This document shows positions 44,515 through 54,643 of a DNA stretch of 64,000 bases, piece after piece. The DNA lies in the NCBI GenBank assembly GCA_034401795.1, contig CM067367.1:56796206-56860205 (forward strand), given 5' to 3'. The notes under the pieces were generated by a model. The model did not search any database. It was not told where the DNA came from and worked only from the letters and a program-made list of their open reading frames with translations. This DNA is from Chaetoderma sp. LZ-2023a (taxonomy: Eukaryota > Mollusca > Caudofoveata > Chaetodermatida > Chaetodermatidae). A program made the position numbers and the translations under genes. The stretch's first letter is position 1; each line of letters starts with the position of its first letter.

Positions 44515-44872
44515 CATGTCTAGACCCACTAACGCGTTAGATAAAACAGAAATTCAATGTTATAATTGTAAGGGGTGGGGGCATTTTGCTGGTGAGTGTC
44601 CTTCCGCACAAATGAATGATTCCTCTCATGTTCGTCGAATTAATAGTGGCCAGCAGTATGATAAATCTGGGGATGAAACAACCGTACATGTTTCTGGGAA
44701 GGTGGTTAAGATTGATTGTCAGTGGTTAGTCGACACAGGTTCCGAGGTTACATGTGCTAGTTCGCAGCTACCTGGTGTAAACAAATTATCGTTGAATCCA
44801 ACTAACCACAGACCTTCCGCGGCTAACAATTCAAAATTGTACTGTTTGGGGGAGTGTCATCATGCCCTGTAA
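44515..44872 (+). pseudogene. Gypsy second zinc knuckle and aspartic protease, interrupted (copy 1)
   Basis: This reads in the frame open from 44330. The second knuckle is CYNCKGWGHFAGEC. The protease active site is WLVDTGSEVTC, the DTG motif of retroviral-type proteases. The SINE-like insertion at 44860 cuts the protease; residual protease sequence (LSFPAILGTDVL) resumes near 45130. The protease would cleave the gag-pol polyprotein. Confidence 0.75.
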
Positions 44873-45054
44873 GAGGCGACTAAAGGAGGTAAGGGTGAGG
44901 TAACCCTGACAGAAACCTCGAGTGCTGAAGATGGAGGTTCCAGGCCGCACGGCGCACTCTAATAAACCATGGATCCACGCACTTAACGCTTATGATCATG
45001 TCGATAGTCACTTACAGGGCTGGCGGTATGATCAGCGAACGAAAAGAAGAAGAA
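44860..45054 (+). mobile_element. SINE-like insertion in the protease region (copy 1, internally deleted)
   Basis: Flanked by an 11-bp target duplication GGGGAGTGTCA (44849-44859 and 45055-45065). It ends in a (gaa)n-type tail. Compared with 54392-54632 it lacks 43 bp between gta words. Contains 'aagaggcgactaaagg'. It has no ORF. Confidence 0.75.
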
Positions 45055-45065
45055 GGGGAGTGTCA

Positions 45066-46980
45066 CTGATGTTCAAATTGATTATTCACTCAAAATACAC
45101 AATGCTACAATCTTAGTGATTAAAGATTTGAGTTTTCCGGCGATATTAGGTACAGACGTACTTAGCAATTTTGACAGTTATAATGTAAACTTTCGCTGAG
45201 AACAGTTGATACTGAATGACACTGTAGTGCCTCTGGAAAGGAGATGTAAGGGTTTTCTTAAGTCTGCTGTATGTGTTCAATTAATTAGAGATTTCAGAGT
45301 TCCCGCAAAATCTGAGACAATTATAATAGCAGCTGCACAGGATTTCAGAAATGATTTTCAAGACGTAATGTTTGAGCCAAAAAATCTCTACTTAAATCAA
45401 GGTATCCTTGCGTTTGAGTCTCACATAGTTAAACATGGTAGACGTAATTAAATACCTGTCTTGGTGGTAAATAATGATATGGCTGAAAAAAGTTATGTTC
45501 AGGGACAGTGTTAGGGAAAGTTTCTCCGATTGAAGTACTTGTTTGCAATACTGTGGATAAGCGGTTTGCGCATACTCTAGGTCCTGCCAATATAGACCTT
45601 TCCAACAGCGATATTTCGGAACAACAAAAATGTAAAATTAGGCAATTTACTTTCTGATTTTCGGTTAATTTTTGCTAATTGCGACAACAAGGTGGGCCAC
45701 ACCTCGCTTACTACTTTTGACATACATACTACAAATAACTTGCCGGTTGCGTATAAATTGCGACGTACTCCATTTGGCCTTCGAGATGAAGTTAATCGGC
45801 AGTTGAAAGATATGGAGACTCGAAATGTTATTGAAAGGTCAATTTTTCCATGATCGTCCCCAATCGTGTTGGTTCCTAAACGTGATGGGACTCTACGATT
45901 TTGTGTTGATTTTCGTGGGCTTAATCAATCCACTGAAATTCCGATTTTTCCACTAGCTTCAATTCGAGTGTCTGGAAGCTCTACAAGGGTCTGTATTGTT
46001 TACCACGCTTGACCTCTATAGTGGATATTGGCAGGTGCCGATTACGCCTTGCGATCAGAAGAAAACTGCATTTACTACAGAAAATGGCCATTGGCAATTT
46101 AAGGTCATGCCTTTTGGCTTGAAAAGCGCCCCGGCTGCATTTTCAAGACTACTGTTAAATATTTCCGAGGGGTTGCATGGAAATATCATTTCTTGTTATA
46201 TGGATATCATTGTTGGTGGGAAAAATTTTGACCATCATGTTTCTCTCTTACTCTGTATTTGAGAGGTTGGTAACAGCAAATCTTACCGTAAAGTCCAAAA
46301 AGGTAGACATGTGCAAAAATGAAGTAAAGTTTTTAGGACATATTGTCTCAGCCAATGGTATACGGCCTGATCCAGAAAAGATTAAGGCCATAGCCAACCA
46401 CAACTAAAGAATTGTGACAATTTTTAGGCCTTTGTACATATTATTCTGATTTCATTCCAAACTTACAAGTTCGTGCAGCAGTTTTAAATTCGATAACAGG
46501 TAAAGCAGACTTTTGTTGGAATGATGCTCGTGCAGCTCCGTTTAAAGATTTAAAGCAAGCCTTGTCATCAGATTGTATGTTGCATTTTCCTGATATGACT
46601 AGCAAATTTGAGGTCACCACTGATGCGTCCGATACCGGTTTGGGTTGTGTGTTATCTCAGAGGGATCAGTTTGGGTTTAAACGGCCTGTGATGTTTGCTT
46701 CAAAAGCATTTGCTGGCAAAGAAATAAACTGGCATACCCGTGACAAAGAAGCGTTTGCCCTTATTTTCGGCCTACGGAAATTCAGATATTATTTGCTTGG
46801 GCATCAATTTAGCTGGTACACAGATCATAAAGGGCTACAGTGGCTTAGGAATACTAAAGATCCATGGGGAAGGTATGCTAGGTGGCTGGAAGAGTTGTCA
46901 GAATTTGATTTTAATATTGAGTACATACCAGGCCGTGAGAATCTTGTTGCAGATGCTTTATCCAGGACTGTTAATATAGT
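45066..46980 (+). pseudogene. Gypsy reverse transcriptase and RNase H, broken (copy 1)
   Basis: After protease remnants and a 45206-45451 frame, RT motifs appear: TLDLYSGYWQVPI, FTTENGHWQFKVMPFGLKSAPAAFSRL and the active-site region CYMDI, where the second Asp of the usual YxDD box is absent. After a frameshift come VKFLGHIVSANGIRPDPEKI and RNase H (46562-46984): VTTDASDTGLGCVLSQ, TRDKEAFALIFGLRKFR, YTDHKGLQWL and NLVADALSR. Stops and frameshifts occur near 45450, 45660, 46262 and 46407. It would have copied the genome RNA. Confidence 0.85.
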
Positions 46981-47082
46981 CTAATCTAAGAATTTAACGT
47001 TGGAACAATTTTGTCATGTGCAAATCAGTGATCCTGTCCTCATAAACATTTAGGAATTCATATTTCTTCGTCTGAAGCTGTA

Positions 47083-47720
47083 ATGAAATGGTTAAAATGG
47101 TGGGATTCATTGAGCTTGGAGAAGGGAACTGGCTTATTATTTGTGGAACACACTATAAATAAGCAAAGGGTCCGTCAATTGGTTGTACCAGATTCCTTAA
47201 TCCCTGAAATGTTGCTTCAGGCACATGATAACACTGGGCATATGGGATCGGAAAAGACTGAAAATTCACCTAAAACGATTTATTTTTGGGTAACAATAAA
47301 ACAGGATGTGAAAAATTATTGTAAATCATGCCTTGCATGTCTGTGGTCAGTGGGACCTAACCATAAACCTCACGCTGAGTTGTGCAGGATGTCTCAACCT
47401 TCTGAGCCTTGGGAGGAAATTGCGATCGATTTAAAGGGCCCCATTGGTTGTAATCACACTCATTCTGGAAATAAATTTCTGCTTGTCGTTATAGACCTGC
47501 TTACCACGGCTGCCGAAATGGTTCCTATTATGGACAAGAGCTCAAACGGTAGGTGATGTGCTCGTTAGAAATGTTTTCTGTCGTCATGGAATACCGGTCT
47601 CAATCTTGACAGATCGCGGTTGTGAGTTTAACAATGATCAACTTGCAGGTCTGGCCCGAATTCTAGGTATTGACAAAAAGATTGTCAGCCCCATGAGGCC
47701 CCAGTCCAATGGGGTTTTAG
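47083..47720 (+). pseudogene. Gypsy integrase, truncated by DIRS F2 (copy 1)
   Basis: The zinc-binding HHCC domain is visible (HDNTGHMGSEKT ... CKSCLAC), followed by the catalytic core: AIDLKG (first Asp). After a frameshift near 47545 come LTDRGCEF (second Asp) and MRPQSNGVLE (Glu). The C-terminal domain is missing because element F2 starts about 47720. Integrase would have inserted the cDNA. Confidence 0.82.
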
Positions 47721-48266
47721 AATGAAGAAAATTTCAATTTCCCTTTCTCCGAGATCTAACAATACTTACCATTCTATTACTTCTGATAACAAGCTAGGAA
47801 GCTAGCTGGCTCTAGGAATCTAGATTTAGTAAGCTTTACCGGCTCCTGGAACTACTAGCTACCATATTCATAAGTATGTTTTTATAGTGGTTAATAAAAC
47901 TACAGACAAACCCACTAAAGGGGGGTCTGTTGGGGGTTGTTATTACACCACAAAAACATCTTGACCATTCAATCACTACTTGCTAAACCCGTAGATTTGG
48001 TCAGTGCCCTACTGTAAACACTTGGTGGGTGGAGATTTGAGAATCCATAAGCAAGGATGAAAATCAAACAAAACATACCCAAATGGTAATAACATAACAT
48101 AATGGTGCATCTTAATCAATCACACATTGATTATCAAACAAAGGAAAACTTTAAACTTAAAGAAATAAATAAAAACCAAAGAAAGCCTCTCACCATTTCA
48201 CGCAGATGCACCAGTCTTAACGAAAATGGTGGGATATGCTTGGTAAATGGTCTTCAGCCTTTTTAG
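47721..48266 (-). other. F2 3' terminal non-coding region (copy 1)
   Basis: Holds the presumed terminus, a pair of G/C runs near 47925 and AT-rich sequence. I could not identify the internal complementary region because the opposite end of F2 is outside the window. Confidence 0.45.
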
Positions 48267-49284
48267 TTAAAATTGTGATATTTCTAAAAAAAAGGATGCT
48301 GCTGCACTCTGATCTTTTAAATAAAAGGAAGTAAAAGTAAACTCGGATTTCCATCCTGCGACTTGCATTACTTCATCTAAAGAAGAGCCAGCAAAAAGAG
48401 TGAAAGAGGTAGCCATCCCTCCAACATCATGAGCTTTAATGTGGGAAGGATTAATTTGATCAGGAGAAGCAATCTCATAACAAAGACGGATGATCGCACA
48501 AATCAATCTGGCAATAGCGGCCTTAGAGACTGGTCTAACTACCTCCTCTGCATATGGAACCCAGAAATGGGACGGATCGGATCTCTTAAAATCAGTACGA
48601 CACTTGTAAACTTTTAAAGCTCTGACAGGACACCAAAATCTGTCAAATGGCGAAAAGGAAGTTAAAGATTTTAAGGTAATCGGCTTAACTGGGTAACGGT
48701 TAGATTGAGTTTTCGATAAAAAATCCCGTCTCGGATATAATACTAAACCATCCCCAGATTCTATAAACCTGTCCTTCTCGGCAGCAAAAGCATGAATTTT
48801 GGATCGTTTTCTAGCAGAAGCAGACACAACCAGAAAAACAGTCTTAAAAGTGAAAAGTTTCAAGCTAATAGAAGAGATAGGTTCAAAATGATGTCCTGCC
48901 AAAACCTGAAGAACCAGAGCCAGATTCCAGGAAGGCAAAGGTTTAGCTATTGGAGGACGATTATTGCCTAAATGTCTAATGAAAGCATTAAGAATCTTTG
49001 TATCTTTAACATCAGTATTCAACAGGCACGGAAGCGAAGATGCCAAAGAAAATCTATAAACTCTGACAGTGTTAGCAGACAACTTTAAGGAGTCAGAGAT
49101 AAGATAAAAAATCTAACACCTGGGAAATAGAAACAGAATCGGGCAAGAAACCTTGGTCTGCACACCATTCTCCAAAAATTTTAAGTCGACCCTTGTAAAC
49201 TCTGCGGGTCGACTCCCTCCTGGCAGAATCAATAATCTCCTGAGATTTTGCGGAAAATTTAACCTCAGGGATCGCACACTCCAC
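48267..49284 (-). pseudogene. F2 tyrosine recombinase, broken (copy 1)
   Basis: The N-terminal frame (49284-49093) has SARRESTRRVYKGRLKIFGEWC. A frameshift near 49090 leads to SANTVRVYRFSLASSLPCLL and the catalytic part. Compared with E2, ASARRRSEIH reads ASARKRSKIH here and AHSVRG reads AHDVGG, so the HxxR arginine is Gly and the first Arg box has Lys. The Trp and the nucleophile Tyr (AGWKSEFTFTSFYLKD) remain. With the HxxR Arg lost, activity is unlikely. Confidence 0.85.
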
Positions 49285-50274
49285 ACAGACTGAAAATTCC
49301 TGGGTTTGGATGAAGACATGTGTCGCTCACTTGAGATAGAAGGTCTGGGGAGACTGGAAGAAGACGAGGGAAGTCTACCAGGAGATCGAGATCTACAAAC
49401 CAAATCTGCTTTGACAAAAAGGAAGCTATCAGAAGAACTTCGCAGATCTGGTCCTTGACCTTCCTCAAGACCAAAGGAATCAGAATTGTTGGAGGAAACG
49501 CATAAGCGAATGTTCCTGTCCAGGACTGAGACAGGATGTCCACAGCCAACGCCTGATTGTCCGGAAAAGGAGACATGAAAGAGATCTGGGCATTCAGACA
49601 GGTCGCAAAAAGATCTACATGGGGACAATCCATGAGCATGAAGATCTCTCTGGCAACCGACCTCTTTAACTGCCACTCTGTGTGGGCGAACTTGTTGGGA
49701 CGAGACAGTTGGTCTGCAAGAAAATTCAGACTGCCTGGGGCATGAGAGGACACTAGAAAAATCTGATTCTTGCGGCACCACAAGAGGAGGTTCCATACTT
49801 CCAGACAAAGGAGGGATGACCTTGTACACCCCTGTCTGTTGATATAAGAGACCATTGTTGAATTGTCCGATCGAATCAAGACTTTGAGGCCTTTCACTCG
49901 ATCCGACTATGAAAGGAGTCTTCTTGACAGCCCACAACTCCAGAATGTTCATGTGGGCTGACGACTCCTCCAGGGACCAAAGGCCGGAAACAGACAGGGA
50001 ATCCCAGACCGCTCCACATCCCTCTTGGGAAGCGTCTGTGAAGATAACAACAGAAGCAGAGAACGATCCTTCCAAAAATCTAGATGGGGAATAAGGTGTT
50101 CTCAGATTGGAATCTGATGGTAAATGGAGTGAACTGACTGTTTCCAAAGGGACATGAGGTACAGTTGGAAAGGTCTTCTCATCAGCGCTGCCCAAGGAAT
50201 GATACTCACGATGCTGACCATTAAGCCTATCACTCTGAGAAATAAATTGGCTCTGATCATGGAAGAGGAAGACA
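49265..50274 (-). pseudogene. F2 RNase H and MT-like region, partial (copy 1)
   Basis: RNase H begins VVIFTDASQEGCGAVWDS and MNILELWAVK (50050-49910). After a frameshift comes VLIRSDNSTMVSYINRQG and NFLADQLSRP. The downstream segment CPHVDLFATCLNAQ, TFAYAFPPTILIP and VLLIASFLSKQIWF corresponds to the MT-like region of E2. The RT half lies in the gap. A 34-bp deletion near 50045 distinguishes it from copy 2. Confidence 0.8.
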
Positions 50275-50774
50275 NNNNNNNNNNNNNNNNNNNNNNNNNN
50301 NNNNNNNNNNNNNNNNNNNNNNNNNNNNNNNNNNNNNNNNNNNNNNNNNNNNNNNNNNNNNNNNNNNNNNNNNNNNNNNNNNNNNNNNNNNNNNNNNNNN
50401 NNNNNNNNNNNNNNNNNNNNNNNNNNNNNNNNNNNNNNNNNNNNNNNNNNNNNNNNNNNNNNNNNNNNNNNNNNNNNNNNNNNNNNNNNNNNNNNNNNNN
50501 NNNNNNNNNNNNNNNNNNNNNNNNNNNNNNNNNNNNNNNNNNNNNNNNNNNNNNNNNNNNNNNNNNNNNNNNNNNNNNNNNNNNNNNNNNNNNNNNNNNN
50601 NNNNNNNNNNNNNNNNNNNNNNNNNNNNNNNNNNNNNNNNNNNNNNNNNNNNNNNNNNNNNNNNNNNNNNNNNNNNNNNNNNNNNNNNNNNNNNNNNNNN
50701 NNNNNNNNNNNNNNNNNNNNNNNNNNNNNNNNNNNNNNNNNNNNNNNNNNNNNNNNNNNNNNNNNNNNNNNNNN
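50275..50774. other. Assembly gap (500 N)
   Basis: Exactly 500 Ns. The sequences at its two edges are the end and the beginning of the same ~9-kb segment. Confidence 0.99.
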
Positions 50775-51097
50775 ATCTAATAGCAGTGATGTGTGAGACG
50801 GCGCATGCGCATGCAGGCTTCAGTATGCGCTGATTTCGCACAGCTAGTTACCTGCCTAGTCGTGGCAGGTTTATTGTTAAATTCTGTGTATAATTGAGCC
50901 AGTTGGATATAGTACTATATATCGATGAGTCTTCGTGATGGTAACTATCCTCTTAAAGTGAAAAGCAATTTTCAAGATGGCAACCAGGATTTCGCACCAG
51001 CAGGATTTCGCACCAGCAGGATTTCGCACCCGCATTGGAATTTATCATAGTGCGAGCAAGCGTCCATACGCCAGAACCTTTATTGAGAATGTACATG

Positions 51098-51545
51098 TAG
51101 GCTTGCATAATTATGTGATTAAATCGAAAATCGTGATTATTTTTTAAATCGTGAATTTATATGATTAAAAATTAAATAATTTAATAATCGTGAATAATTA
51201 TACAGCATAAAATATTTCAAAACCTACCTCTTAATTACTCTTTAATGCAATCGGTCACAGAAATTTACATTTCGCTCAGTGAATGCATGTCTACTTGCAA
51301 GCCAAGAGAAGACTATTTTTGAAAAAGTATCACTTGAATGACTGCCTAGAGATTCGAGCCAGGCATTCCCAGTCTGCGCTTGGCCTGCAAATCAACCTTT
51401 CTCAACACCATTGTAGCTTTCGTCATTGATATACTTTTTTGCTGTTATAACTCGGTAATTTGTACTCAAGCTAATTAATCAAGTAATCAGGAATAGTTTT
51501 AAATAATCGATCGTGATTACTGAAAGCAATAATCGCGCAAGCCTA
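51098..51545. mobile_element. hAT-like MITE, complete (copy 2)
   Basis: Ends are taggcttgcataattatg and, read inward from the right, taggcttgcgcgattatt. Flanks TGTACATG (51090-51097) and TGTATATG (51546-51553) form an 8-bp target duplication with one mismatch. The 8-bp duplication and TAGG-type ends fit hAT. The interior is AT-rich and non-coding. Confidence 0.75.
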
Positions 51546-51984
51546 TGTATATGTACTTAAAGTCTAGAACAAACATGTTTTGTTGGCTAAACAGGCAAGG
51601 ATAAAGTGACGTGCGTGCGTGCGTGCGTGCGTGCGTGAAAGAGACAACATGGATGCATGGACGAATGCATGGATGGACAGACGTCGGATGGATACATGGA
51701 TAGCAACAAAAACATAACCAGATCTCAAATCGTAAATATTTTACTTACCCAATAGCTTCCTGCCATCCGGGGCGTGCCCGAAGAACATCAATAATTGTAT
51801 TTTGTAGAGAGCACTTGAATCGAATTGATCGATCACTATAAGAAAGAAATATCAGCAATCAGTCAAATTCACAAAGATAACAGGACTAGAATGATACTAA
51901 AACAGTAATCCATTGTCGTGAAATAACAGCACCTCCATGTCAACCTAACAAGACACATACGCTGATCGATACTTTGATACTAAG

Positions 51985-52770
51985 TTGAGAACGACGAAGT
52001 ACAGTAAAATCTCTTTAGTGGTCTTGACGATTCATTTGCAGGCAAGAAGACTATTTTTGAAAATGTATCACTGGAGTGCCTGTCTTGACAATGGAGCCAG
52101 TCATTCAAGTGCTATATTATTTAGAGGTACTCTTCTGGCCATCAAATGGACGGACAAATTTAGATTTTCTTCAATAATCTTAACCAATACAGGGTTAAGT
52201 GACTATATTATGGGGCACAAGCTATCTACCATATGCTCTCTTAACACTTTAATGCTCAAGCCAGCAAAAACTGGCCTCTGCACTAGGCTTGCACAATTAT
52301 TCGATGAATCACGATTATTCTTTAAAATATGATCGTGGACAATTACAAAACTAAACAAGAGGCCCAAGGGGCCTGTGCCCCTCACCTGGAGCACTCTAAT
52401 TTTTTGTCAAAATTGTTGGTGGGTGGTTTAGGAGTAGTCTTTTAAATGAGTTTGTGGACATTTTTGCAAGTCCAATATGGCCGCCAAACACGCTAGATTT
52501 TGCTTGGTCCACTGTGGCCATGTTTTTGACGTAGCTCTTTCCCTTGAACAAACTTTGATGACACTCAGAGCCTAATCATATCTCCCAGATTTCGGCCCAA
52601 TCCGTTCAGTGGTTTTGGAGTTGTTTTTGCAAAAAATAGGTTATCCAAGATGGCCTGTAACAGGATAAATTCGTATTCAGGTTCACATTTGGAATCTCAA
52701 GTTTTGGACACGGGATTCTCGTGGTTCACAAGATTTGGTTAGTAGTCAAGTTGGACGTAAGCTTGCCAAC
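51985..52770. other. MITE fragments and 'acaagaggccc' dispersed repeat (copy 2)
   Basis: Same content as 42490-43230 with scattered substitutions. No gene. Confidence 0.5.
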
Positions 52771-53122
52771 GGACAGACAAGGTTAAGTTGTGTGATACGT
52801 GTCAAGTTAAACGAGTCCTCTCAGTAGATTTCATTTGCAGTTGCAGTTAATCATAAAGTGCACCCGTATTGTGTTTGTATTATATGTAAATAAAACATTT
52901 ATGAACGGCAAAACCCAGCTTCAGCATTTGCGTCACGGAAACCGGTTCCCACAGCCCCATCAACAGGGCCCTGCTCGAGCGACCAGGATTCCGGATTCGG
53001 GACCGCATTCTTGGCATATGACTCGACATTCAGTGAGTCTTTATCTCATTCAAATTGTTTCACTGGTGGCAGTGAGTTTGTCATTGAACCCACGATCAAT
53101 TACTTTTGAAACTGTTAATGTC

Positions 53123-54046
53123 ATGGCTGAAGACAGATGTAAACTTCTATGGAAAGATGAGGAAGACATTCGGTGCTGGATACTTAGAGTGGAGATCTAT
53201 GAAAATTCTCAAGGTTGGGATGATCACAGAATAGCTGGCAAGGCCGCGATATGTCTTCCAGACATTAAGTTAGACTTTCTGTTTACTCTATCAGAAAAAC
53301 AGACAATCGTGGGAGGAACTTAAATCAGCATTGTTGAATGAGTATGCGGTTAGCATTCAAGTCAGTGAGCAGGAGTTTCTCTCCCATAAGAGGAAGCCGG
53401 GGAAATCATTTTCTATGCGGTTAGCATTCAAGTCAGTGAGCAGGAGTTTCTCTCCCATAAGAGGAAGCCGGGGAAATCATTTTCTGTGTATGCCTTAATC
53501 ATAGAGAAACTGTACCGACAAGCATATAAAATTGAATCAGCTGATCTCTTAGCAAAACCTTGTGTAGAGACTATTAAGAAGCAGTTTTTGAGAGGTATTT
53601 GCCCTAATATCTCGAGCAAATTACAGCTTGATTTTGCGGATCAACCCTTGTCAAACTTAGCTGCAACGGCTAAGGAAATAGAGGATGTATAGCGGAATGT
53701 TAATGCCTCAAGTATATTGAATATTCAATCTTTGCCTGATTATGATGACAAATATCATTCCCTAAAACAAGAGGTCACTGAAATTAAAGCGATGTTCAGT
53801 AGTTTACTGCTTAAAAAAACACATGAGGGTTTGGTACAGGAAGCCACGGTTGGGGCAGTAGGTGGTCAAAATTTGCCAAAACAAGACCACCAAATATCAA
53901 AAGGGCCCAGTAGGCAGATTCAAAACAACCCAATTATATGTTGGAATTGCCAAAGATCTGGCCACACGGCACGGAATTGTAGGGGGCAAAAACAATATTT
54001 TTCCAGCTCGTTTTTCTCGTGGGAGGGGTCGTGTTGTTCCATCTAG
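53123..54046 (+). pseudogene. Gypsy gag with CCHC knuckle, frameshifted (copy 2)
   Basis: Counterpart of 43591-44514. MAEDRCKLLWKDEEDIRCW at the start; the 71-bp duplication (53343-53484) breaks the frame; the knuckle is CWNCQRSGHTARNC. Few amino-acid differences from copy 1 (for example R to C after DIR, T to I in VETYEN, and H to Q in ENSHGW). Confidence 0.75.
53343..53484 (+). repeat. 71-bp tandem duplication inside gag (copy 2)
   Basis: Same lesion as 43811-43952, so it predates divergence of the two copies. Confidence 0.92.
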
Positions 54047-54404
54047 CATGTCTAGACCCACTAACGCGTTAGATAAAACAGAAATTCAATGTTATAATTG
54101 TAAGGGGTGGGGGCATTTTGCTGGTGAGTGTCCTTCCGCACAAATGAATGATTCCTCTCATGTTCGTCGAATTAATAGTGGCCAGCAGTATGATAAATCT
54201 GGGGATGAAACAACCGTACATGTTTCTGGGAAGGTGGTTAAGATTGATTGTCAGTGGTTAGTCGACACAGGTTCCGAAGTTACATGTGCTAGTTCGCAGC
54301 TACCTGGTGTAAACAAATTATCGTTGAATCCAACTAACCACAGACCTTCCGCGGCTAACAATTCAAAATTGTACTGTTTGGGGGAGTGTCACCATGCCCT
54401 GTAG
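54047..54404 (+). pseudogene. Gypsy second zinc knuckle and protease, interrupted (copy 2)
   Basis: Frame open from 53862: CYNCKGWGHFAGEC knuckle, then WLVDTGSEVTC protease motif, cut by the insertion at 54392. Confidence 0.75.
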
Positions 54405-54632
54405 GTGTGGCTTAGAATACACCTTCCGTATCATCTGCGTGTCGTAAGAGGCGACTAAAGGAGGTACGGGTGAGGTAACCCTGACAGAAACCTCGAGTGC
54501 TGAAGACGGAGGTTCCAGGCCGCACGGCGCACTCTAATAAACCATGGATCCACGCACTTAACACTTATGATCATGTCGATAGTCACTTACAGAACTGGAG
54601 GTATGATCAGCGAACGAAAAGAAGAAGAAGAA
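54392..54632 (+). mobile_element. SINE-like insertion (copy 2, longer form)
   Basis: It is 241 bp, flanked by GGGGAGTGTCA at 54381-54391 and 54633-54643, and ends gaaaagaagaagaa. Contains tggcttagaa, loosely like an RNA polymerase III A box, and ggttccaggcc, loosely like a B box, but ~95 bp apart, so a tRNA origin is doubtful. A 'gtcgtaagaggcgactaaag' word is its clearest signature. Confidence 0.75.
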
Positions 54633-54643
54633 GGGGAGTGTCA

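Larger units (their letters stand above)
43258..47720 (+). mobile_element. Ty3/gypsy-type LTR retrotransposon, broken (copy 1)
   Basis: Order gag (two zinc knuckles), protease, RT, RNase H, integrase identifies a Ty3/gypsy element. The left boundary is approximate. A TGGTGGCAGTGAG primer-binding-like sequence at about 43532 suggests a 5' LTR just upstream. The integrase stops just after its third catalytic residue, where DIRS element F2 is inserted, so the 3' LTR is not seen. The element carries a 71-bp tandem duplication, a SINE-like insertion, frameshifts and stops, so it is inactive. Confidence 0.85.
41515..50274. repeat. ~9-kb duplicated segment, copy 1 (ends at assembly gap)
   Basis: Near-identical to 50775-59885. 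Differences are point changes plus a few indels. Copy 1 lacks ~273 bp at 42031, 43 bp near 44867 and ~34 bp near 50045 relative to copy 2. Copy 1 stops exactly where the Ns begin and copy 2 starts exactly where they end. That pattern suggests unmerged overlapping contig ends. Confidence 0.95.
47721..50274 (-). mobile_element. DIRS-type element F2, partial (copy 1, cut by assembly gap)
   Basis: The 3' end of the element (minus strand) is at about 47721: tctccgagatctaacaatac followed by ttaccattct resembles the E1/E2 termini (cacgag..., atacttacc). Recombinase and RNase H regions follow rightward; the rest is lost in the gap. It is inserted in the gypsy integrase. The boundary is uncertain by about 8 bp. 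Confidence 0.8.

Noticed and set aside
43258-47720. Retroviral envelope gene in the gypsy element
   Set aside because: No frame after integrase is present, since F2 interrupts there; nothing supports an env.
50154-50841. Long ORFs across the second N gap
   Set aside because: Same artefact: open only because the Ns contain no stops.
54392-54632. tRNA-derived SINE head
   Set aside because: A-box and B-box like words exist but are about 95 bp apart and imperfect, so I call it only SINE-like.
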